The position numbers and the translations under genes were made by a program. A DNA stretch of 64,000 bases from Rachycentron canadum (lineage: Eukaryota; Chordata; Actinopteri; Carangiformes; Rachycentridae): positions 9,760,848-9,824,847 of the forward strand of contig CM076658.1 of NCBI GenBank assembly GCA_038496675.1, read 5' to 3'. Under the pieces are notes generated by a model, which was not told the origin of the DNA, did no database searches, and was given only the letters and a program-made list of their open reading frames with translations. Below are positions 14,927-27,749 of the stretch, in pieces. How positions within the stretch are numbered: position 1 is the stretch's first letter; every line of letters starts with the position of its first letter.

Positions 14927-16127
14927 GTACTGGCCACTGCTATGGCTGCCAAGCTGCCAAATGTTTTCAAGAAGCTTGCATCCCACCACAGTGACACAAA
15001 CAAGAAATGTCATCTCCATTTTTTATCACATAGTTGCTAAGCTACTGAAATTGACGAATGAAATGTTCCATTCAAAAACACGTCCATGGAAAGAAAGACT
15101 CTCCCAATTGCTTTGTATTTCTTTCTCTGTGTTTGTTCTTTGGGTCTTATTGTGCTTACCTCCATAAACTGCAGGCTGCTGTGTAAAAGTGATTTGCGTG
15201 ATTGTGTTGCTTTGTATTACTGTTTTTCTAAATGCATGCCTTTTATTGTCTCTCCATCAGCATGGCTACCTACCTCCATCAGACTCTGTGACTGTTTTTT
15301 ACAATTTGTTTAGATTCAGTTGTTATGCTACATACCCCAGCAGCATCATGGATTCAATGCTGCTACTATTTCATCAAACTTTCCTTTTGTTTTGACTTGT
15401 CACTGAAGGCCTTTGATATAGCACGTTATATTTTTATATACATACCGTAAGGTCCTTTAAATTCTTATTCTCCTTTGACAGTTGTCAGGTTGATAATGAG
15501 ATACAAAATGAGTGATTCATTTTAGTACTACACCTACCTCAGCCAACAAAGCAGTTACTCAGAAGTTTCTAGAGTCTGAACAATATGTCAAAACATTCTC
15601 CAAGGGTTTCAAGTGCTTCTTGAGTTAAAATGTCACTTCACAGTGGGAATAATAATGCCTGAAGTCTTTTCTTCAACTGCTTATTGCCATCGGTTCTGTA
15701 CACAAGAATGCTGACATTGGTCTAAGAACTCTAGCCCCTTTCTATGTTTTTTTACTGTAAAAAAAAACATCAACCCACGTATCAGTTGAGACAATGTATG
15801 TTGCAGAGGTACTGATGAAAACCCATGGAAGAAGGACTTTATCCATGAACTGTGACATCAGATTCAATTTGAGCTTATAATAAATAAATCAAATATGCAC
15901 AGCAGTGCTTTGAGTGAAATCCTAACATTAGCACAAAACCAAGACCTGGCAAATAAAAATCTACACTGAATGGCAAATAAGAAAATGATAGGAGATCGGC
16001 AAAGCAATCCATTTGATAGTTGCCTGTATCTAATTTCTAGACTGACTGACAGACCAACATTGCAGACAGCTAATAGACATTTTTCAGGCTATGCAAGCTA
16101 AAGCTCTTATAAGCTTCTACATAAAAA

Positions 16128-16215
16128 TTAATGTATTTAAACACATAGTGTGCAAGATCCCTATACATCTTATACACTATGTTTTTAAAGACATTAATAT
16201 ACAAGATGTATAGGG
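16128..16215. repeat. Two interleaved inverted repeats
   Basis: Pair A is 16128-16151 with 16174-16197 (22 of 24 positions complementary). Pair B is 16159-16174 with 16198-16215 (16 complementary positions with a 2-base insertion). The order is A, B, A', B', so the stems cannot nest. No gene is near. Confidence 0.8.
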
Positions 16216-18269
16216 TACATTTTTGTTTATAATACTATGTATCCCACGTCAGGCATCCAGGTACCAGGGACTTCACAGGCTGTTTTCCTGCATATCCACC
16301 TCCTTCATGTCCTGCCAAGGTAATGTCACTGTGCAGATTTTTTTCCTTCCAAAGAGGCAATTCAATTTAAGTATGTGATATGCTGAGAAAACAAGGAAGT
16401 TTAGAGGGAGTGATTATTTCATCCAATGACCTGTTCAAGCTCCATGTGACACCTCGGGTCACAGAGGTACATGGTTGCTCATCAGCCCCTCACACCTTGA
16501 ATAATGGACACTTCAGTTTTCTACATTTAAATAACTAAACTGAGGTTTAGACGTCAATAACCTCTGAGTGGTCTGTGTTGGTGTGGGTGTGTTGCTACAG
16601 GATACTGAATAAAATCTATACCAGGCTTATAAGACACAAGAACACAGTGATACTGCTTTGAGGCAAGGTTCTACATATCTGAAAAATTATCAAGACACCA
16701 ATGCTCTCTCTCAATGCTCAACGGTTATATAAACGCAATGCTACAAGCAGCATGCTGCAAAGTATTCTACTTTGCACATATTTTATATTGAACACATGCT
16801 GAATGGCTTCTGCAGTACATCTTTTGATAAGATTGCATGGTGCTGTGGACAAAAATTGAGCCATGCAAACATTTTAGCTGGATGACCTTTCTTGTTTTTG
16901 AAACAGTCTGTAGCAGCACCACATATGCTCATGCTATGGTTTCTTTGAAATGAATGAGGGGATCTACATTTCTATCCAGTGCTCTCAGCCTGTGTGTTTG
17001 CAAGTAAAGGAATAAAGTTTGATGCTGAACTCACAAGGTTCCAGACAATCGTCTTGATATATTGCACACATATGATCATTGTATAAGGGGTGTAGGGATG
17101 TCGACACAGTTGACTTAAATTTCATCGACCAAATGAACATTAAAACAACATTAAAACATTTTATGTGCATAATATCAACATTAGTAATGACTTGCTCATA
17201 TACTTGCATCTGTAGATCAAGCCCTTGCTTCCAGGAAACCAGTAAAGACCCACATTGATCTCTCCATTGCATGTTTTTCCCACACCCTATTAAAAGCTTA
17301 CGTTCAGGGGAGATCATTTACGCATTTAACATGACTCACACTAGTGTGACACATTTCTGTGCCAGGAAAATTCGGATGATTGTTTTGTTTTGAAAATTTC
17401 ATTTGGAAGTATTGTGGGTCAGGTGTAAAAAACTTCCCACATCTGGTGACACAGACAGATGTGATAAACAATCTGCAAGCGCAATGATTTTCAAAGATTT
17501 ATGACTAAATAATGTCACAAGGAAGGGGTATTTCAGTCCTTTTCCAGGTACTAAACATGGGAAAGCCTTTATGTTTCTGTGTGAGTTGCCTGACTGTGGT
17601 TACAATGGTTACACCTCAGACTGCATGACAATGCCTGAGACATTCCTGGTGGTCAAACGCTGTATTTTGACAAAGCAGCAACCTCTGAAAAATGAAGCCA
17701 ACATGGAAGTGCTAAAATCTGGCGAAATAAACATGTTAACAGCCAGGTACAAAAAACAGATGTGGTTTGTATAGTCAATTTCCCCCTTCATGACAACTGT
17801 AGGAGGTTGTGATTTGTTCATAACTCACAATTTAAATTTTTATGGTTTAAATTTTAAAGTGTATAATTGAGGGTGTACTGCTTTGAATGACAATTGGAAT
17901 TGCCAGAAACTGGCATGCCTCCACACATGCCCCACCTCTTATTTAATTTTTCAGTAGTCTTTTCAGGAAAACATATGGGTGACGACACAGACACTATGTA
18001 AATCTTTATTTATAGTTTATAATTTCGATGCATGTAGCAGAATGCAGCCAATTTGAAATGTTTACCAGATGTCCCACGTTTCACTTCTGAATTTTCTCCG
18101 CCCAATAATTCCGCTTGTAATCTTGGCTGTTTGCATGCCAGTGCGTATCATAGCACTGTGTCTACACACAAAGTGTCCAGACACTGTATTGAATTGTAGA
18201 TCACCTGCATTTTGGAAGCACTCAGAGCCAAATACAAAGTTACTGTAGGTACATATGTAAAATGTCCTA

Positions 18270-18510
18270 CAAAGATCACCATCATCCACCCATCCATTAA
18301 GCACTAGCTGACCTTTAAGAGTCATGCTGGGCAGGAGCCAATCCCAGCTGGTATTGGGTGAGCCTGAACAGGTCATCAGTCTCTCACAGGGCTGATGTAT
18401 AGAGATAAAAGAAGCAAGAGTAACCAAAGGAAAGCCACGCATCTACGGGAAGAACAAATAGAAAGGTCCCTTCTGGCTGGTAGGTTTGAACCCAGAACCT
18501 TATTGCTTCT
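18270..18510 (-). repeat. Decayed teleost dispersed repeat (LINE/SINE-tail type)
   Basis: GGAGCCAATCCCAGCTG, ATTGGGTGAG, CTCACAGGGCTGATG, TAGAGATAAA and the end TTTGAACCCAGAACCTT are landmarks of a very common fish repeat (GCTGGAGCCTATCCCAGCTG-type). A fragment of the same family's end (CTGTGAGACAATTGTGCTAA, CCACTGCACCACCATGCC) is at 34210-34290. The superfamily is not certain. Confidence 0.65.
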
Positions 18511-19575
18511 TCCTATATAAAGTTTTAATTTTATATCACACTGTGTCTGTGCAGTACAGACATTCCCACTTTGGAGAAGAGTGTTTCAATGCCTCAGTGA
18601 CCTCCCTGACCTTCCACACTTGGACTACAATTTGTGGTTGTTGAATGATGGGCAGCAGGAAGTAATGGCTATTGTTGCTGATTGCATTTCAAGTGCTTTG
18701 TATTTATGCTGCACAAACTGTGTCTTTGTGTCTTTGTGTCACAGACAAGAAAACATCATTCGCTCATACCAGAAATATTTTTTTTCATTATTCACAGGTA
18801 CAAATGATGAAATTCCTCTAACTCCACATTGATTTCTGGGAGGAGTGCTTGTCCATTCATAAGTTAGCCAGGCCGTGCTAATCCTCATCAGCGCCACTGT
18901 ATTGATAACAAGTTCTCCCTTAATCAATAGTCATCCATTACACTAAACCTCACCGTCTAAATTATACTCAGTATGCACTGGTTATCCCATTTTACACAGT
19001 GTTATCTATTACAATTAAATTGCTGTCAAGAAACGAGTCCATAACTGGAAGGAAATTGAGTTTTGAAGGTCAAGCAAGAGGTGCTAAATCAGCACATCTC
19101 TGTACGGCTAGCAGACATGAATCCTTTCATGACTTACCTATGGAGGATTGTTCTTGTTGAAGTTGATGTATGTTTTACTCTCCATTAAGGCCAAGTGGTT
19201 GTTTTAAAGTACATGATATAGATATATTTACATTTTGTGTGCTGCTGGAGTTTTCAGCAGCTACAAAGGAGCTATGTAAATACCTATAAGCCAACATTTA
19301 GTTTTCATTTGATTCCATTAACACCACGCAAAGCAGAACTACCATGTAAGCAAGACAAGGGGTCAGTGGCAACGCCTGTGCACTTTCCCTTCTCACATTT
19401 CAGCATTGTCTTATACTTAAAGCTGAAAGCTTAAAGTGCTGAGCGGAGACTAACTCAAATAAGGCGTGACTGTGTCAGTTTGTTGCCCCTCTGTTCCCAC
19501 TAAAGTAAATTCATGAAAAGTATCCAAAGCACAAAAAACTGTAAGTCATATAAAGACTAACTGAGGACATTTGGT
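18511..19575. other. Intergenic, nothing recognised
   Basis: Short open frames only, with no motif, no repeat I can name and no exon-like pair of splice sites in a conserved frame. It lies beyond the best candidate cckbr poly(A) signal. Confidence 0.6.
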
Positions 19576-19680
19576 ACAATTTGACAGAGACTTTATTAGA
19601 ATTAAATAACATTACACAAAAAGCAAAAAAAAAAATGACTACCAGCTGGATAATCACCCAGTTTTACATACACATTTAAA

Positions 19681-19746
19681 TTTGTTTGTGTGTTTGTGTG
19701 TGTGTGTTTGTGAGAGAGAGAAAGAGAGAGAGAGAAAGAGAGAGAA
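19681..19746. repeat. (TG)n-(GA)n compound microsatellite
   Basis: GTTTGTGTG units followed by an interrupted GAGA tract. Confidence 0.9.
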
Positions 19747-22700
19747 ACACACAAAATGTTTATCTGTCAGACATAATTGTAAATTCACTCAACATCACAT
19801 ATAACAATTTACGATTCTGTCTCTTTGTCTGACACACACAACTAACACATACTTTCCATAAATAGAATATACTAATACAGACAGATAGCATTCCTCTCCT
19901 GTCTGCCAAGTCAAAAGCAATATATACTGACTGTGACAACAATCATAATAGCAATGAATCTGCACTGTCATAAGGGAGGCAGAACTGTTGAACCTCCTCC
20001 ATCAAGAGCACAAACCAGAGCGGAAAACTGCACATTCCTAACTATAAGTAAACACCTAAGGCCTTACAACGTCATAGCAGCACAGACATACTAGTCAAGA
20101 CACATGGAAAGCAGCCAAGAAGATCACGTTGAATATTTTTCACAGATTATTTTCTCATAGTTCTCACTGTCTCAGAAAGTACAATAGTTGCAATAAGCCC
20201 TGTTCCACCACTATTTACCCAGAGACATTTGACAATGTCAAGCCAACCCTGAATATGTCAGTATCACGAGTGCTTGCCATTACCCATATTCTTTTCCTTG
20301 GATGGAAAAGCAACACTGCCAAATGCTTTTATCTCTAGCTTTCCCTCTAACAAAAGTGACTCATGTATTTACACAGTAAATGTACGAGGGACACACACAT
20401 AAACACACGTGCACACAGACATACAAATACTGTACACTCAAAACACACTTAAGGCAATGGTGGCCTCTCAACTGTGACCATTCGAGTAAATCTAAATGTT
20501 TCCTCGTATGCTTCTCTGACCCTTCATCCAATATAAGCCTACGGCCTGAACAAGCTGCTTAGACACATGGCACACTATACAGAATGTCACCGATCAAATA
20601 TACAAGAAAATACTTAGTCTATTGTTGTTGACACCTGATTTTGGTGCAATTCAGAATATTAAGTCTATACTAACAATGATACAGATAAGCAGTTATGTAC
20701 ACAGATATCGAGCAGATACTATTTATATTTGCCTCTTGCTAGAGATGGCCTTTATTTCTCCTATATTGTTGCTGACATTCACAACGAGATGGCTGCACTA
20801 ATCCAAAATCTGCCCCAGAGACAGCGAACAACAACACTAATGAAACAATACCCAGATGCTTAACTTTCAAATGACATGGCCTCTAATCCTCATCATTATG
20901 TTCCACAATATGATTTGTACAGTCCACATGGATCATACTGATATGATAGGTGAACTGACTAATACATCTTCATAACATTACAACCCTGAAGACTATATTA
21001 AAATGTAACTCCCACTGCAACTTCCAGTGCATTTGCTTAAGAAGTGCCATTTCTGTTCATCTTGATGACTTAGCAGCCAATATGCTTGTAATAGGCCTAA
21101 AAAAAAGCTGCATTGTGTTTTTTTCCCCTTACCCTTTCAAGGGACAATGAATCCTTTGTTGTGGCAGAAATGAGCTTCCCACCTTATAAGCAAATGTTTA
21201 CAAGTAATTAGAAGGACAAAGCTGGCAACTATCCTCAGGCTCAAGAGCTCCACGGGCCCTAAAATCCTCAAATTCACTGTATAGCTTTTGATTAATTCCA
21301 AATTTGTTGAAATTTGTTGTGAATTTGCACTACAAAAGAGCAATCAATGAAGAGAGGTTCTATGTTATTACCAGCCATGACAACAAGGCTGTCATATGTG
21401 TGTGTTTGTGCGTATGTATCCTAAAGACACCTACTGTAGCGGGAACTAAAACAGAGGCAGTTTGCTACTTTGATAAATGTTTATATGTCTATAATCTGAA
21501 ATACAGCAACAAAACTTTACAGGTGTGTCGTTGACATAAAAAATTAATGCTGGGTGTGATACTCCCGGGTTGAAACATCCAGATGATAACGGGTGTCACA
21601 GTTGGTGTGATTCCATTGTGAGATGGTGATTAGTTAATGTTTTGGCCTCTTCAGCTCTGTAGCTTTCTACTTTTAGTACCTACTATCTACCTCGAATACA
21701 GCCATTTTGCAACAGTAAATATGGAATGACAATTAATGCCAATTGAATTATGTCTTCTATTAATGCAGCAATGAAATGGTATTGATTTTTAATATATTAG
21801 TAGAAGGGTCTTTGCCAAAATATTAAATTAGTTTTCAAAATTTCCAATCCTTTAATACAATATTCACTCATAGTGAGTGGATGTTGGAGTTACAACATGG
21901 TTTAGCTCAACATCATTTTTAGGACATCATGTTTAGCTGACATGACGCATATTCCTAATATCTAAGTATCTCTTCTCTAGCAAAAGGCCTCTCTTCACTC
22001 TACTTAACTGGAAGGGTCAGCCAGGGCCCAGCATTTTTTCCACTGAGGCCTCCTATCAGGTTAATTCAGCCATAAAGGAGTAAAATCAATTTTCCTTAAC
22101 ATTTCAGTAACAAATTATTAAAACTACCATAATTGTCAAATATCTGCTCATATAATGGCAAACTGAAAGTAACACTAATCAATTCCAATGCCAACAGTTA
22201 CAACTCAGTAGGTAATCTGCACACAATCTCTCAGTGCCAGGACAAGTAGGATTTTCCATTCGGATAACCAAACTCTTTTCTTTTTTTTTTTTAATTTATC
22301 TTACTATTGCTAAGTGGATTTGTCATGAATGTACCTGGTGTTACCAAGTTGGGCAAATTTATTTCTCACATATCAGCTTTGCTCACTTTAAACAAATGAC
22401 CCCACTAAAACTGTCAACCCCTATTTCCTAGAGACCTCCTCTGTAACACCTATGGATAGTGTCCTTATCATTTACCAGCAGCACTTCACCTGAGCACAGC
22501 TGCACTTTTTGACAGTGGCACTTGTCTATTGTAACAAATGGTTACTCTTATTTGGAGAAATGGGTTCCACTTATGAGGGTGTCCTGCAATCTGAGCAGCA
22601 GTTAGAGTTTCAGCATGGAAACTAATAAAGCCACCCCACCTAAAGAGCCCTACAGACATTTCACTGAGAAATGCGTACACATAATGTTTAAGGTAAGAGG

Positions 22701-23129
22701 TGCCATTGTCAAGAAGTTAGAACAGGCGGAGGTGAGGGCGCAAGCAGAGACATTAATAAGCACAACCAATAACAGCTTTGTGTAGTCTTTGTGAGGAGAA
22801 GAGGGTAGTTTATACAACAGGAAGGGTATAATAACCAAAAGAATGAGGGCTTGTCATTTCATGTCTTGATTGACATGATTAATTATGTGCGTGAATGTGA
22901 GAAGAGTCCCTGATAGTGTTCAGTCAATTTCACATACAGTCTCTGGTGGAGCCACTTCTACCTCTCTTTCAGGTTTTATACATTCACCCAACAGAATAAA
23001 TTTAAGATCTACATTTACATTACGATTTTCGTACCCTTATCTGTCCAAACCTTCTGCAAGATTGATATTCTCAGATTGTATGGACATGTTTATATGAATC
23101 AGAATGCTGGTCACTGCAACTTCATATTA

Positions 23130-23400
23130 AAGCTGCAGTTAATTGATTTTCACCTCTTTGGAGCAACGCTACAAGCTTAAAACACAACGTTGATATATCA
23201 TAAGCATTATGGCTAACAAGTTAGGAAACAGGTACCCATTATACATATCCAGCAGGAGAAATATAAGCAGTTATTTGGAGTTCTATTTCCTGTTTCCTGA
23301 TGAATCTAAGTCCAATATGCTCTCTTCATTTGCTTTGGTCTTCACCAACTCCTGAGGGAAATATTTTCTGTTGAAAAAAGTACCCTGATGTAGTGTGGTG
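23130..23400 (+). repeat. Dispersed repeat with TGGTCTTCACCAACTCCTGA core
   Basis: AGTTAATTGATTTTCACC, TTCCTGATGAATCTAAGTCC and TTTGGTCTTCACCAACTCCT are landmarks I recognise from many percomorph genomes. A second, more decayed copy is at 43190-43330. Confidence 0.55.
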
Positions 23401-26400
23401 ATGGAAACAGAGATGTGAACCAGCAAACCAAAGCGATGATCCAAAATAGGAAAAAAACACTCACTGTTGAGATACTATTACCCATGCATGACAGCTGAAG
23501 GTGACATTTACAGTAACCTTTAGTACTTCTGTTCACACTGACATTTACCGATACAACAGAAGTGTAATGTCCTAATTGGAGATTAGACCATTATCCACTG
23601 AGAATTTATCATCTAAGCTATTTTCATTTTCATGGGCGGTATTTATTTTGTGAAGAAGGAAAATAACTTATCTATCAGTAACTCGTTGTGAGCAAGTGCA
23701 TAATAACCAGTTTAAGGTGGAGTGCTGTGATATGTATGTGTGTGTGTGTGTTTGTAGCAACAGAATGAGGTGGGGTGGGTGGCACGTCATAACATCAAAT
23801 GGCCTCTGTGACACCACAGGGAAATCACCCTTTTACAGCTTACCAGAAAAAAAAAACACTTTCCAGATTTCACTCATAAACAACACAGACGGCTACATGA
23901 TTGTATTCTTCTATCTGGGAAAGGCTACTAGCAAACGCTTAAATACCTTCTCTCTACTATTTACCGCAGGAGGAAATCTACAGTAAATTCCTTTTTCACG
24001 ATTTAACATTGTGACTGAGCGATCAGACGGGTCTTGATGATTCGAAAAGCACTGTCTATCTACCATGATCTAACTTTGGTTTTACTGTATGTGCATATTT
24101 AAGGTCAAAGCCGTACATACAAGGGCCCATCGCTTGTGTTTTAAAGATGATGGGGGGCTGTCCTCCTCTCTACAGAAGTGAAGGTAAGGTTATGTGACTG
24201 TAGCAGGGGCAGCTGACACTAATTGATTAGCACTTAAGTGTATGATATTATTGTCCTAGTTTAGGTATCTCATCAAGATTGTCAAATTTTCAAAAACACA
24301 AAAAAGTTTTCAGCCGGAAAAAATAAAATCTCTTGCTGTTGTATAGCTTCCTGCAGTAAGGTATCAGTATGTTTTATATTTTACACAAAAAGGGAACAGT
24401 GTACACAATAAACCACAAAAGCTGCAGGCTGAGGTAGAATCATCCAAAACATTCTCACAAGTGCAGGTCATACATCTTTTTGTTGTGAGAGTGACAGCAT
24501 TGTGCTTTGGTGCACTCAGTGAAATATGCTCATCCTCTCAGCCAGGCAGGTTTGAGGTCGTAACACAATTACCGTGAGGTGAGTGGGGGGGCCAGAGTCG
24601 GGCCTGACAAACAGAGACCTCTGAAACCTGGCTGCCATTCTGTAGCCTGCAGGTGAGCTACACAGGGACAACAAGTCACTGAGTAAATGCTGTAGGTACT
24701 TGATCCTTTTGTGAGCTCTTTTAAAGCGTACTATAAGGCTGCAGTGAACCTAATGTTCATAAAAATCCCTCTTTCATATAGTCATACAGTACGTAGAGTA
24801 TATAGGTACATAGTAACACATATAACAGATTATTGACATTTACTTTCCGTATAAGATACTGTAACACAGAATTAACATGTAACTCCTTGTTTTAAATTGT
24901 TGTTTTAAATTATGTCATTATCAGTCAAATGACTTGCTTGGTATATTATTATGATTATTATAATCACCAAGCACTACATACTCAACACAAAGACAAAAAA
25001 CATCACAGTAGTTTTTCAGCCACCGAAATGCAACAGATTAATAATTAGCAATCCAACACTATTAATCCAACCATATTAGCATGAATAAGATTAATCACTG
25101 AACTTCTTCCTGTCCTACTCTTAACACAGCTCAGGTAGGATAGAACATAGTGTCACAAATAAGCTTTTACCCTTAAGGCCTCTGGTCTTTGAAGTCGTAA
25201 GTCTAACTGTTTATAAGATAAACAGATGACAAAAAAAAAGATGATAAAAAAAAATGATAGGATGTCTATGCACTCTAAGCTACAATCTTCTGATACTATA
25301 CCTTGAACTTTATCACAGTATAGTAACATGTTTTGTCATTTCAAGCTCTGTAGTATGCATTTAAATATACCTACATATATGCACTTATGAAGTGTCCAAA
25401 ATGCTAAGTAAGTAACCATAATATTTGTCTATAGAATTTATAATACGGGAATATATCCTTTAAAAATCCATAATTTTTTTGTGAGTTAGTTAGTTCTTTT
25501 ATATTTAATATAATAATGTAAGAGCCACTCCAATTGTGCTAATTTACTGCCCTCAAACAAGGACAACCTAAAATGAAAAAATGTCCAGTTGCCCTTATCA
25601 CATCTGCTACTGTGTTCAGCTGCAAGGACGCAATACAAACAAACACTGCAGCATACACAGAAAAATCAGTCTCTAAAAACCTAATGTCACAAAGGTAGCC
25701 AGCATTACAGTTTACAACCACAACACAAGGCATCAACACTACCCATGTACTGTAAACGGTTTATAACTCTGATAACTGAAGTTTTTTTTTTTTTTCTGTG
25801 AACCACGTATTCCATGAAGAACAGACAATCTACTCATTTTATCAGTTCCCATCTGGAGGAAATTCCTAACTTCAGTTTGTTTAGAAGATCTTTTGAGTCT
25901 TTTAACCCCCTCGAGTTACAATTTGCTTGATTGATTACGGTGCCCTGTAATGAATGAGGCATATCAACAGCAGACTAACACAGTACGCAGTATTTAGCAG
26001 CAGGCACTTAGTCCACAAGGCAGTCACGTTATCATTATTAACACAGATAAACATTAATAAATGACAGCAAAATATAAAACACTATTATTACAGCTACTTA
26101 ATGACTATTAAGTTATCAAGGCTGCCTCCCTCACATATCAAACAGCTCACCACTACTCATATCTTCTGCACTAGTAATACGTACACATGCATCCCCTGCC
26201 GTAAACATCTAAGCAAACAATTTGCCTTGGTCCACTGTGACAAGCGATAACTGTCTACTTTTTTTGTGCTGTTTCAATATAGTTATTATTGTATTTACAC
26301 TTTGAGACTGGGCTTCATTAAATAATCCCTAAATAATTTCACTCACAGTCATACATGAAGCTTTTACACTGCTACATTATATGGCCTGTTTTTCCACTCC

Positions 26401-26502
26401 ACATTGCAGTCACTATGAGTGCAGAGACGGCCTAAAGACAAAGGATGCGGGGTGCTTTGTTGCCGTAGTAACTGTCTTTCCTGGTGCCTGCATCTATCTG
26501 CC

Positions 26503-27044
26503 TCAGCAGGTTCCCATGGTGCTGACTGTAGTGTAACTGAACTTGGACATGGACGCTCCAGTTGCCATAACATCCTCCTCGTTGTCCTGTAGCCCACCAC
26601 GACGTCGACGGTGGCATGGCGCAGCACAGCATGAGAACGTGGTGAACAGAGCTTTGCGGAAACGTGTGTTCATGAAGCAGTAAATAATCGGGTTGACGCA
26701 GGCAGAGGTGTAGCACAACAAATGGATGAAAGCGATGGGAGCCCCTGAGAGGGCATTTTTGGCAGAGCTGTCATCAAAAGCCCGCCAGGTGTTGGCACAG
26801 TACACTGGCATCCAGCATAGAAAGAAGAGGACAACAATGACCACCAGCATCCGGATGACTCGCTTCTTGGCCTCCAGTTTGGCCTCAGATGTGTTGCTGC
26901 GTGGCCGCTCGGCCTTGATTGATCTGCCTGGCGCAGCCATGGTGGACATCTCCATCGAGTGTGGCCGTTGGACGACATTAACATAGCAACCATCTCCATC
27001 ATCACTCCCAGTAGACACAGTGGAGGTCAGGCCATTCTTCACAT
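26503..27044 (-). CDS. cckbr: cckbr exon 5 (ICL3, TM6-TM7, C-tail)
   Basis: Encodes residues 269-448 and the TGA stop at 26505-26503. The acceptor is CCCATACAG before 27044. ICL3 carries the conserved DGDGCYV segment seen in both mammalian CCK receptors and a basic AKKRVIRML run into TM6. The C-tail has a CC palmitoylation site, an RRRR cluster and Ser/Thr-rich residues suited to GRK phosphorylation. Confidence 0.96.
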
Positions 27045-27712
27045 CTGTATGGGAGAGCAGAGTGAAAGATTGTTTTATATAACAAAATGCTAATATGTGA
27101 GTAATGTCTCCATTATGTGAGATTTTATGCTTTTACTATACTTCACAGATGTTGTTCAGACTCAATTTCAGACCCGCAGACCCGCAGCTGTAAGAATGGG
27201 CTGATCAGTACCCAAAGTCAAGGGAATTTCATTTGATAAATAATTCTAATATGCCAGTAAAAACCATCGTGTACTTTGACAGGCATCTGACTAAATACCT
27301 CACAGAGAATAATAAAAAGAAATATTTCATGTTAATCACTCAGTAGCAATGAAAATTGTACTTTGAAGTAGCATTTTAATGATGCATTCACATGACCCTG
27401 GCCTACTTGATAATACACCAGTGGCTTTAACAATAAAAAAGCTTGGTATCAATATTGATGGCCTTGGTATTACTTGGTATCAGATATGGCCCATCCCCAG
27501 CTGACATGATTCTGTTTATATATGATTGGGAGTAATACAGATGTATACACACGTTTATCAGCACCTTTGCGCAACATGGTCATAAATTTTGCTGCATGTG
27601 GAGGGTCAATGTGAACACAGAAAGTATAATTGAAGTTTGCACAATAAGATTAAACACACAAAGCACATGAAAATGTCAGGGACTCCACTTCAACCACTCC
27701 CTCGTAGTTGGT

Positions 27713-27749
<37 letters not shown>

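Larger units (their letters stand above)
1..18269. other. Intergenic, no recognisable gene
   Basis: All open frames here are short, lack family motifs and lie in AT-rich sequence. Contents beyond the listed repeats: T-runs at 1622-1642 and at 7809-7827 and 7842-7856, and a 12-bp inverted repeat, TATTGAATTATA with its complement, at 14117-14146. I see no RNA gene, no splice-consistent exon chain and no promoter that I can support. Confidence 0.7.
19576..26502 (-). other. Downstream of the cckbr stop; possible long 3' UTR
   Basis: No coding sequence is seen here. On the minus strand the region is AT-rich, with possible poly(A) signals: ATTAAA at 25508-25503, AATAAA at 23647-23642 and near 22350 and 20750, and AATAAA at 19597-19592. 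The last looks best, with a U-rich run upstream (plus-strand A-run at 19627-19636) and a TTTTTTGTGCTTTGG-type GU-rich stretch about 50 bp downstream. The real 3' end could be any of these. A dispersed repeat occupies about 23130-23400. Confidence 0.25.

Noticed and set aside
14746..15040. Plus-strand open frames rich in YLSI repeats
   Set aside because: Translation of the CTAT microsatellite, with no domain or conserved flank.
26364..27005. Overlapping frames of 87-111 codons around cckbr exon 5
   Set aside because: Shadows of the receptor exon in other frames. Only the frame with CWMP and NPIIY is family-like.
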